A stretch of DNA of 64,000 nt from Turnera subulata (taxonomy: Eukaryota; Streptophyta; Magnoliopsida; Malpighiales; Passifloraceae), in NCBI GenBank assembly GCA_028386065.3, contig JAKUCV010003222.1:216711-280710 (forward strand). The letters run 5' to 3'. Shown here piece by piece: positions 54,913-64,000 of the stretch (positions are counted from its first letter, which is position 1; each line of letters begins with the position of its first letter). The position numbers and the translations under genes were made by a program. The notes under the pieces were generated by a model that ran no database searches, was not told the DNA's origin, and saw nothing but the letters and a program-made list of their open reading frames with translations.

Positions 54913-56676
54913 ATGACAACGCTGCTGCCGGCGTCAGGGCTACCTGCTACGGCCCCACCGCCTGTACCTCCGGATTCTGATACCGCTTCACGTAAGGAGA
55001 AATATGATAACCGGTTTCCACACAATCCTATGGAGACCTCGGCGGAGGCCACTAATCCCCTGGTTCAGATGTCGTATCGCGACAAGTTGTTTGCCCCTGT
55101 TGCTTTCAAGGACGCGGATGCACCTCGTATTGACACTTCCTTCGTGACAGAGGAGGGGGATATGGCCGTGACCCGGTGTGATAAGGGGCCAATGATCACC
55201 ATATCGGAGCGATTTCGTTCAGAACTCCATAAACGATAGGAGAGTACGTTGATAGTGAAGTTGTGGGGTCGTCGTATTGGTTACACTGTACTTTGCAATC
55301 GTCTCAAGACGATTTGGCAGCTAACATCCCCGGTCAAGGTAATTGACCTGGAAAATAATTGCTATTTTGTGAAGTTTGCCAATCAAGCTGATTACCTCCA
55401 TGCTCTCACTGATGGCCCTTGGATGATCTTTGGTCTTTACTTGACTATTGAGACGTGGCATCCTACTTTTAAACCCTCGATGCATTCGATTGGTTCAGTG
55501 GTTGCTTGGATACAAATCCCAGAGCTCCAATGCTGGCTTTATCATAACAGCCTTCTGTAGACTATTGGGAATGAGATTGGGACCATCGTGCGGATTTTAC
55601 TACAGCACCCAGAGCACTGATAGGGGGAAATTCGCCCGTATTGCATGTAACATTGACCTTGCTAAGCCCCCGTGTTCGATGCTTACGGTGGATGGAGAAT
55701 GGTATGATGTGGTGTATGAGGGTTTACCGCACCTATGCTTTCATTGTGGACGTGCTATGCATACTATTTTGTCTTGTCCACCTCGCGTTTCGGGAACACA
55801 GGAACCGGTGACCGTGGCTCAGGAGGCTCAGGCTTATGGGGGTGCGCCTATGGAGACTAATATTGATCGTCAATCGGGAGCCAATGAGTAGACTGGGTAT
55901 AATCATAGTGAAGGCAGGTTTGGTCCGTGGATGCAAGCCCCTCAACGACCCCGATGCCCACCCAAGCAAAACAAGTTTCAACCTGGTGGACCCAAGGTTG
56001 ATTCTGGGTCTGTCGGCGGTTTGCGGTTTGACATCCTAGCCTCTATTGGGGAATCAGAGAACATTGATCAGGTGGGTCTTCAAGGGCTAAATGGGGCTTT
56101 AGGTATGCCGCTACCAGAAACCATTGTGGCTGCACCTAAGCGTGCTCGAAAGAGTTCTGGTTCCAGCACAATTAAGCATGGTAGCACAAGCCGAAAGCAG
56201 ACAGGTAAGAAAGTGGAGGCATCTGGTAGTCATCCGGGTGCTGGTGGGGCTTCCTCAGGTAATCCTAGCTCCAGTGAGTCTGATTGGCCTGTTATCCTTA
56301 AGAAAGCTTTAGAGATGGCTGCGTCAGGGGCGTCTGCGGCAGATACCCCTTTGTTACCTTCAGTCAAGTCGAAAGATCCACTATGTACACACTTGGTTCC
56401 TCAGGGGGTCCATTCGGGGAAGGCTGCTCTCGGGCCTCCGACCCATCCGTCAGGTCCTTTAACCGTAGTTTTGATACTAATGCTACGAGTCATAAGCACA
56501 AAGACCATTTGTTGGGGGAGTCGTTTGTATTCTCTGGGACTACCCCACCGTTAGTGGATAAGGCCAATAACGCTCTGTTGGAGGAAGATCATCCTATGCC
56601 AGATTCTATGCAAGGAGTCGAAGTTGAGTCTAGTCACATGCTGGAGGAGTCATCCCCCACTGCTGACCTTGCCTGA
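54913..56676 (+). pseudogene. LINE-2 ORF1 (DUF4283 and zinc knuckle)
   Basis: Starts MTTLLPASGLPATAPPPVPP. It contains the DUF4283 RRM-like domain (LIVKLWGRRIGYTVLCNRLK, ENNCYFVKFANQADYLHALT, DGPWMIFGLYLTIETWHPTF) and a CX2CX4HX4C knuckle (CFHCGRAMHTILSC near 55738-55780). A FGPWMQAPQRPRCPP motif and a Ser/Gly-rich tail follow. In-frame stops at 55237 and 55889 and frameshifts near 55540 and 56400-56550 disable it. The protein would bind LINE RNA. Confidence 0.85.
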
Positions 56677-56718
56677 CGCATTCTATTGGTTTGTGTTTCC
56701 AATCCCTCCATTTTATTT

Positions 56719-57430
56719 ATGGATCAGTTTTCTATCATTGTTTGGAATTGTCAGGGTCCCAGGAGTAGTGAGTTTCATCGAGCTGTGAGGGAGCTGGTTA
56801 CACAATATCGTCCCCAAGTTTTAGTTCTCCTAGAAACTTGGATTAGTGGTGAAGAAGCTGAGCGTTCTGCCCGCAAGCTTCGGTTTGAGTGGCATGTGCG
56901 GAGTGAAGTTGTTGGGTTCTCTGGTGGGATTTGGATTCTATGGAATGGTGCTCCTGACCTTATACGGGTTACGAAGCTCCATCGTCAGTTTATTCATACT
57001 GTTGTTTCTATGCCCGGTAGTCCTGCTTGGTCATTCACGCCGGTGTATGGGAGCCCTGCGGCTGCTACACCTGTGGCTCTTTGGCAGGGTTTGCTGGAGT
57101 TTGCTTGTGACTTGACGTCCCTTGGCTTGTAATTGCTTGGGACTTTAACTCTTTGCTAAATGATTCAGAGAAGGCCGGTGGTGGTCCTGTGGTGGCCTTG
57201 GCGGCCCGTGCTTTTCTAGATTGCATGAATGTATGTGGACTCATTGACCTGGGGTTTATTGGTTCCTGCTTCACGTGGGAACGATGAGGTGTTAGGGAGT
57301 GGTTGGACCAGGCGGTTGCTAATGCTGATTGGAGACATATGTTTGAGGAAGCTTCTGATACACACATTCCCCGCACAAAGTCCGACCATTCACCTCTTTT
57401 GATTCAGCTCTTTCCTCAGGTTCGGGGCCC
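56719..57430 (+). pseudogene. LINE-2 ORF2 endonuclease domain
   Basis: An APE-type endonuclease that nicks target DNA for target-primed reverse transcription. From ATG 56719: FSIIVWNCQGPRSSEFHRAV (catalytic Asn), LVLLETWISG (Glu) and SFTPVYGSP. A stop at 57130-57132 with a frameshift follows; the domain then continues in another frame (a W-D-F-N region near 57135) to TKSDHSPLLIQL (catalytic SDH near 57380). A TGA also lies at about 57285. Confidence 0.85.
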
Positions 57431-59180
57431 GCGACAAACCCGGTTGTTCAGATTTCAGGGTGCTTGGATGTTGCACCAGAATTTTCCGCAGGTCATCCAG
57501 GAGAATTGGCAGCAAGATGTCGCTCTTAAGGTGGCCACCAAATCCTTATTCCATGTTCTCCAAGAATGGAATGAAAATGTGTTTGGACATATCTGTAAGC
57601 GTAAACGGCGGTTAATTGCACGACTCCTTGGCATTGAAAAAGCGAGAGATGCAGGGGACTGCCATAGGCTACGGAGATTACAGTGGAGCCTGAGACGTGA
57701 GTATGAGTCTGTGTTAGCTCAAGAAGAATTCATGTGGTTCCAGAAGTCTAGAACTGAATGGATTCATTCCAGTGATCGTAACACCAAGTATTTCCATACC
57801 ACTACGATTATCCGTAGGCGTCGTAATAAAATTCAAGCTTTGAAGATGGATGATGGTACTTGGTGCTCGGATCAGGCACAGTTACAGGGGGCAGCTGTTA
57901 ATTTTTGCAGAACACTCTATACGGAAGAGGGCACCATTGATGGGCAATGGCTCCTACGGGGTTGCTTTCCACCAATTCCGACGGAGGCTTACAATGAGAT
58001 GTGTAGGCCAGTAACCGATGATGAAGTTAAGGCCACCATGTTTCAGATGGGTGCATGGAAAGCTCCAGGACTGGATGGTTACCAGGCTGCCTTCTACCAA
58101 AAGCAGTGGGATGTTGTTGGCCCTTTGGTTTGCCGGTTTGTTAAAGATGCCTTTGCTCTGAAAACTTTTGATGAGGAGCTCAACAAAACATTGTTGGTCC
58201 TCATTCCTAAGGTATCGCATCCTGAGACAATCAAGCAATTTAGACCTATCAGCCTTTGCAATGTAGCTTATAAGGTTATCACTAAGCTTATTGCTAATAG
58301 GCTTAGACCTCTCATGGATTCTATTGTTGGTCCCAATCAGGCTAGTTTTGTCCCGGGTCGCCAGATTACAGATAACATTGTCCTAGTCCAGGAGACGATC
58401 CACACCATGGGAGTCAAGCAAGGTGATTTGGGGTTTATGGCTCTCAAGATTGATTTGGAGAAAACTTATGACAGGATTCGATGGTCTTTTATTCAGGATA
58501 CTCTCAGGGAGGCTGGTCTTCCTATGGATTTGGTGGAAGTTATTATGTATTGCTTGCACTCGTCATCTATGCAAGTCTAATAGAATGGTATGGTTACTGA
58601 TTCGTTTCGGCCGTCCCATGGCATCCGGCAAGGACATCCTCTTTCTCCTTATATTTTTTTTCTCTGTATGGAACGTTTAGCCCATCTCAATGAGAACTCT
58701 GTGGGATCAGGTCACTGGAAGCCTCTGATGTTTAGGGCTTCGACTCCATATTTGTCGCATGTCTAATTTGCTGATGATCTGTTATTGTTTGCTGAAGCAT
58801 GCCCCGTGCAAGTTGACCATATTAAGTTTGTATTGAATAGCTTTTGCTCGGCCTCTGGCCAGAAAGTTAATGCTGATAAGTCTAGAATTTTCTACTCCAA
58901 AGGAGTTCCCATTGATGCCCAAGCTAGCATTAGCAACTCTTTTGGGTTCACTATGACCACAGACCTTGGTCGGTATTTGGGTGTAAACCTTATACATGGA
59001 CGGGTGGGGTGTTCTCATTTCCGGTTCATGGAGGAGGCTTTGGATAATAAGCTTGTTGGTTGGAAGGTTAATTCTCTTTCCTTCGCGGGTCGCTTCACTT
59101 TAGCTATTACAGGCCTTACCTACCTATGTCATGCAAACCATGCAGGTCCCAGTTTATGTGAGTTCTCACTTGGATAAGAA
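57431..59180 (+). pseudogene. LINE-2 ORF2 reverse transcriptase
   Basis: The frame from 57303 runs 425 codons to TAA TAG at 58578-58583. It includes FKDA-type spacers, KAPGLDGYQAAFYQKQW, FRPISLCNVAYKVITKLIAN, GPNQASFVPGRQITDNIV and the A box LKIDLEKTYDRIRWSF. In the same frame HGIRQGHPLSPYIFFLCMER follows, then after a TAA at about 58762 the catalytic C box FADDLLLFAEA and GQKVNADKSRIFYSKG. A frameshift follows at about 59130-59170. A few point lesions only, so decay is moderate. Confidence 0.9.
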
Positions 59181-60832
59181 AACGAGAGCATTCCATTGGG
59201 GTTCTACGGATGGCAGCCGCAAGATGTCTCTCGTGAAGTGGGATGATGTATGTGCGAGTAAGAAGGCTGGTGGGCTTGGTTTGCGCCCAATGAAATGTCA
59301 TAATGACGCGTTGCTTATGAAACTTGCTTGGTCGCTTATTTCCAAGCTACAGGTTTTGTGGGTTCGATTACTTCGAGCTAAGTATGGGGTTGGTGGGGTC
59401 TTATTCCGGTGGTATCTAAGCGAGCTCGAACGTCACATATTTGGAGAGGCATTACTAATGTTTGGGATATGGTCCTCAAAGGGAACATGTGGATCTTGGG
59501 AGATGGTACATCGGTCCGGTTCTGGAGGGATGCATGGCTTTTTGGGCTACCACCGTTAATTTCCCTCGTTGTTTCTCAGCCTCCAACATCATGGCTGGAG
59601 CTCCCAGTTGCTTCATTTGTTTCTACACAGGGACAATGGGCGTGGGAGTTTTTTTCTCCTTTTCTTCCTGAGGCTATTAACCTCAGAATTGCCGGGATTT
59701 TACCGCACTTCTCTGCCTGTGGGGCGACTCACATGCCTGGACATATGACCCCTCTGGTGCCTGTACGGCGGGAAGTGCTTACCGCTCACTGAGTTCTACT
59801 GAGTCCCCGACTAGTTTCTGGTAAAATCTGTGGCGAATTAAGATACCTTTTCGTCTTTGTACTTTTCTCTGGACGGTGGCTAAGGAAGGCATCATGACTA
59901 ACAGCCAACGAGTACGCCGTCATATTGCTACTTGCAGTCTGTGCCCACGATGTGTTAGTCGGGAGGAATCGGTGTTACATGCATTGCGAGATTGCCCTCG
60001 GGTTTCGATGATCTGGCGGCTTCTCATTCCGTCGTCTTTTCATCAAGTCTTTTTTAGCTGTGCGCTTCAGCCTTGGTTACAGTGGAACCTGGATGGTCAA
60101 AGACATAATATTTACGGGCGTGCTTGGCCAGTGGTGTTTGCTACAACAGCCTGGTGGTTTTGGAAATGGCGGAACGCCTTGGTTTTCAGGGATGAGGATG
60201 GCTTATGCACTACTGTGCACCTGTTCATCCTGCAGCAGGTGGATGAGTATTCGGACAGTTTCGCCCGTCTTTGGGTGCTCTCTGGTTCCACTACTGGTCG
60301 TGTGGCCAGGCTCAGTAGTTGGAATGCCCCAGGGGTCGGTTTGTGGAAACTGAATGTGGATGACGCCATGAAGCATGGGTCTGCTCTAATCACGAGTGGT
60401 GGTGTTTTACGGGATTCCAATGGCTCGTGGATTACTGGGTTTTCTCATAAAATTGGCATCGGGACACCCATGATGGCTGAGCTGTGGGGATTGATTGATG
60501 GCCTCTCCATAGCGTGGACACTAGGCTGCCGCAAACTCCAGGTTGAAACCGATTCAAAGGTTGTTGTGGATATGATTCTTGGGAACAATACTGCACCTCC
60601 TGCTGTCTCTGCCTTTGTGAACTCGGTCCGGTGCTGGCTGTCTAAGGATTGGGATGTGTCACTCTCCCACATTTACCGTGAAGCAAATCTGGTAGCTGAC
60701 ACTTTAGCTACCTTGGGTTTCTCGCTTTCCTTGGGGATTCATTGTTTAGACTCTCCTCCTATTGTATGCTTAGAACTTTTAGCTGATGATGTTGCTTCTG
60801 TTGAGCGATTACGCTCTGTTTCCATTACTTAA
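59181..60832 (+). pseudogene. LINE-2 ORF2 zinc-finger and RNase H end
   Basis: Linker frames at 59131-59559 and 59409-59792 are out of register. The frame 59876-60832 then runs 318 codons. It has a zf-RVT-like Cys/His cluster (CSLCPRCVSREESVLHALRD) and an RNase H domain with LNVDDAMKHG (usual D-G-A changed to D-D-A), MMAELWGLIDGL (Glu), VETDSKVVVDMI (Asp) and YREANLVADTLATLG (last Asp). The acidic residues are kept. Plant LINEs of this type carry such an RNase H. It ends in TAA at 60830-60832. Confidence 0.9.
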
Positions 60833-60893
60833 GTTCTAATATAAGGCCCTGTGCCACCTCTTGCAACCAAAAAAAAATTAGAGTCATTACAAA

Positions 60894-61830
60894 TAAGGAA
60901 TCAAGAAGCCCGATAATGAGGGAAAGTACACCCGAAAGATCATAGGGGTTGAAGAAGACAAAAATGTGCTCCCATCAGTGCGAGTATTGTTAATATATCT
61001 CTCACTATAACAAAAAATAAAAAGAAAATAAGTGGTACTTACTACCTTTTGTATATTTTCACTCGAACGACAACTTAAATTGTGCAAACTTCCAAGCAAA
61101 AATAAAATCCAATTATAGGGGGTAGCCTGATTACCAACGACTCGGGGGTTGGTGATCATCATACGACGGGGATGGGAGGCTTTCAGCCTACTTTGGCAAC
61201 TCTCTAGTGACACCTGAAACTCCCATCCTCAATTTCAAATAATGTTTGCACTTGAAACAAAAAAGGGAATTGGTTACAGACAAATCTCACCAAAAATAGC
61301 TTAGCTGGTATGACGAATTTAGCAAACAAAAATTGTGTGCTGTGGAATATACCATGGATTCCCTGGATACCAGAAAAAAACATTAATTCTAAAAAAATCC
61401 ATCACATAGATTTTTTTTCCTTATAGAGAAGCTTAATATTAATAGCAGATTATGCTGCGCCTACAGCTATCTATCAGTTAAATACCGTTCTTATATATAA
61501 TATAATTCACCCAATGTTGGTTTTGAATTAATTTGTTTTTATGTATGGAAACTCCCCTTCAGGTTTCATTAATTTTTTCAGCCTACAAGCCTAGGTTTCA
61601 TTGACAAATGAGGTAGAAGAACCCAATAAAGGAACAGCTTTTCACTGAAGATATACGTGAATGCAGGGTCCTTCTATGGTGCTCTATGAGTATGGTACTC
61701 ACCATAATTATTTTTTATTAATTAAAATTTGTGTAATATTAATTTGAAGAATTCAAAGAATAATAAATACTTTCCTTAGTTAAGAATATTTTTATTTCCA
61801 TTTCAAAGAGTTGGGGTAGATCCATTCATT
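60894..61830. other. Intergenic, no gene recognised
   Basis: AT-rich DNA with no coding pattern or clear repeat. Short frames (for example 60887-61213 minus) resemble nothing. Confidence 0.5.
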
Positions 61831-61834
61831 CTAG

Positions 61835-62235
61835 GAGGTTGGCCTAATAGTTATTAATTGGTCAACCCATTAATATCACAGTTCGACCTACCAACTAAAT
61901 AATTATTAATAGGTCAATACGTTTAAATTAACAAGTCAACCTATTAGTTAGTAAATACAATTTTTTTATTGTGTAGAGGTCGACCTGCCAAATTCACAGG
62001 TCGACCTATCATTGGTTGAATGATTATTAGTAGATATGTTTAAGTACCTACTAACTAGCAAGCACAATCTTTTAAAACAATTTTTTTGAAGACAACCTGG
62101 AATTGTCGACCTATTAGCTAGCAAACACATATTTTGGGAGGAGGACATGAGGCCTTGTATTTACGGAGACTTTGCCTATTAACAGGTTAACCTATCAGTC
62201 TTCACTTAATAATATTTTATACTATGAATCGACCA
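61835..62235. repeat. Dispersed GGTCGACCTA-like palindromes
   Basis: About nine variants of RGKTYRACCTATTA lie near 61858, 61879, 61909, 61931, 61975, 61997, 62103, 62182 and 62228. Those at 61975 and 61997 are the perfect palindrome AGGTCGACCT and that at 62184 is AGGTTAACCT. Spacing is irregular. No transposon boundary was found. Confidence 0.6.
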
Positions 62236-62449
62236 GCTAATTAGGCATAAGAAAATACATTAACCCTTCATTTAAATAAATTTTATTTTCAACAAATAAA
62301 ATATGATACTAAGAAAAAAATATTTAGTGGAAAATATAATAGTATAGCATATATCACGTGCAATGGTACTTTATATGTATTTAATATTTATTTTTCAAAT
62401 GGATACCTAATTGTAATGAAAATGCTACGCTTTCTTCTCCAAAATTTAG

Positions 62450-62775
62450 TGAAAAATATAATTTTAAAATATAGATGATTCATTTTAATATTAATAAAAA
62501 TACAAAAGGGACTCATATTCAGTTTTCTTGGGAAGTCATCACGAACTTATAGTTGCAATTAGTGAGCCTTTTTTTAAAAAAAAAAATTAAAAACATAGAA
62601 CACTTTATATGACTCATAATTTTAAAATGTAGATAATTCATTTTAACATTAAGAAAAAGACGTAAGGGGCTCACATCCAATTTTATTGGGAAGTCATCAC
62701 GAACTTATAGTTGTAATTTATGAGCCTTTTAAAAAAATTCTTCTAAAAACATAGAACACTTTATATGACACTAAA
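62450..62775 (+). repeat. Tandem duplication with a period of about 157 bp
   Basis: Two units share phrases GGAAGTCATCACGAACTTAT (62531 and 62689) and AAACATAGAACACTTTATAT (62591 and 62747). The spacing is 156-158 bases and the copies differ by scattered substitutions. Confidence 0.85.
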
Positions 62776-63491
62776 GAAAAAAAATATAATTTCAAAATTT
62801 TCATCATATACCTTATCTTTGTAGTAAGTTATCTCATTAGTATTTAACATTTTTAATTTTAATAATTTTCATTAAACAATAAAATTTCTATATTTATAAA
62901 ATAATTTATTTTATTTTTAAAAAAATAAGAATATTCATTGAAAATGTTTATGCAAAAAATTTATATTGGGAGACTCACCTACCAAACCTAGGTGTAAGAC
63001 TCAGGTTCAATCCGGATTAGTCGGGATAAAGCTCTAGGAAAAAAAAAAAATATTCCATTAGATGGATATCAAGTTTAGAATATTTAACACATCCTAGCAT
63101 TTTCAGAAATATTAATGAAATAATTTCAAAAATTTCATAACATATTTTATATTATGCTAGAAAATTATTTTAATTTCATTAAATTTCATCTTTTTAAAAA
63201 AAGTGTAAGTCTAGAAAATATTTTAATTTAAAAATACTTTTTTACAAATAAAAAAACAAATTAAATTTATTTCAGTTAAATTATTAAAATATAAGTATCA
63301 TTTATGTTGATTATATGCATATAAGGTTTAGAATATTTCACATACAATAGCAATTTAATAAAGAATAGTGATTTAATTTCAAAATTTTCATAACTTACCT
63401 TAAATTATGTTAGAAAATTATTCTACAAATATTGAATATTTATTTTAAATTTAATAAATTTCATTTAAGTTTAAAATTGCTACATTTAAAA
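62776..63491. other. Very AT-rich intergenic DNA
   Basis: About 700 bases, mostly A and T. One GC-richer island (62968-63040) has a GGTTCAATCC word resembling a tRNA B box followed by an A run, but no A box. Nothing else identified. Confidence 0.5.
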
Positions 63492-64000
63492 TGAAACACC
63501 CGTGTCCCGATTTTACGAATAAAATACTTAAATAAAGGAAATAACCAAAATACCCCTGAAACCCGGGACACAAAATTCAATATCAACAATACCCAAAATT
63601 CTTAATAAAACGAGATGTTATAAAGAACAAAACATTCCGGCTTAGCAAGCCTCAAATCAAACCCGACATCCTGCCGATACATCATCAACAATAAATTCCG
63701 GCAACCCGCCGATAATATAATCCAAATCAATAGACATCTCAATAAAAATCCAATGCAGCGGAAGAAATAAACGGAATAGAAATATGAGAAACAAAACAGT
63801 TTGCATGCCGACACTATGGATCCAACCGGGAGAACAAGCACGGCTACCTGCTGGGATGTCCACGTCCGTACTCCGGGAAAAGAAGAAAGTGACTGCACGC
63901 TATCTATGGGTCTGAAAAACAACGTTGGCGATTATGTGAGTCGCCTACTCAGTGAGCAATATAAGTCTAATTATGAGAGTGTGCAGATCAAGTCCGAAAG
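63492..64000 (-). repeat. Start of an LTR-like sequence, cut by the window edge
   Basis: From TGAAACACCCGTGTCCCG onward the sequence resembles in wording the left end of the solo LTR at 43446 (TGAAACGCCCCGGTCCG), including a GCAGCGGAAG word near 63753 (compare 43637). It is probably an LTR of a related Ty3 family in minus orientation. The right end is outside the window. Confidence 0.45.

Larger units (their letters stand above)
54824..60876 (+). mobile_element. Nearly full-length LINE with RNase H (LINE-2)
   Basis: 6053 bp between perfect 17-bp target site duplications ATTAGAGTCATTACAAA (54807-54823 and 60877-60893), ending in a short A run (60869-60876). ORF1 (54913-56676) and ORF2 (56719-60832) are both present in order, but stops and frameshifts break them. 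The start lies only about 90 bases before ORF1, so the 5' end may be complete or slightly trimmed. Confidence 0.93.

Noticed and set aside
62968..63045. Possible SINE: GGTTCAATCC resembling a tRNA B box followed by an A run
   Set aside because: No A box at the proper distance, no TSD and no second copy in the window.

Overview
This is plant nuclear DNA, probably from a eudicot. The evidence is a dense pile of plant-type transposons (Ty1/copia, Ty3/Athila-like, LINEs with a plant-style RNase H, MULEs, a hAT MITE), captured pieces of a CIPK-type kinase gene and a histone H4 gene, and TATA boxes of plant type. Almost every long reading frame belongs to a transposon, and most are broken by stops and frameshifts. 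I see one candidate intact host gene, a 75-codon CDS at 40125-40352 with its own TATA box and poly(A) signal.

Layout. 1-4200: no gene, with a possible Ty3 LTR remnant at about 2540-3430. 4200-8160: decayed minus-strand copia. 8161-23400: a nest in which a minus-strand copia (gag at 8161-9022, PBS near 23282) is split by a plus-strand copia (9023-23272), itself split by a minus-strand Athila-like element (11689-18976, TSD CTTAA). 23589-25120: a MULE with TIRs of about 450-495 bp and a 9-bp TSD, carrying a GRF zinc-finger gene. 25274-39519: a 5'-truncated minus-strand LINE with a 14-bp TSD, split by a 12.2-kb plus-strand Athila element (26946-39181). 40020-40800: the host gene, with a hAT MITE in its 3' region. 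40968-42796: a Pack-MULE holding CIPK and histone H4 fragments. 43044-47174: a MULE-like element interrupted by a 2.8-kb solo LTR. 47571-54570: a 7.0-kb minus-strand copia with identical 323-bp LTRs and TSD GAATA but dead coding sequence (272-base assembly gap inside). 54824-60876: a nearly full-length plus-strand LINE with a 17-bp TSD. 60894-64000: AT-rich DNA with short repeats and the start of another LTR at the window edge.

How the parts relate. Both Athila-like elements have lost different parts of pol (one RT, RNase H and the integrase core; the other integrase), and the 7.0-kb copia carries only wreckage, so all three would need proteins supplied in trans. LTR comparison suggests the 7.0-kb copia is the youngest LTR insertion (0 differences in 323 bp). 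The inner Athila is older (9 differences in about the first 200 bp) and the 12-kb Athila older again.

The most unusual signal is that three LTR elements from different lineages each carry their own array of short palindromes: AACATCGATGTT (17 copies, many 20-21 or 52 bp apart) in the copia leader; a 17-bp dyad AACRGNGYSRCNCYGTT (at least 13 distinct copies plus LTR duplicates) throughout the inner Athila; and small hairpins of the type TAGAC-CATAT-GTCTA with compensatory arm changes in the leader of the 7.0-kb copia. Their function is unknown; compensation or strict symmetry suggests selection for RNA structure or for binding of a dimeric protein.
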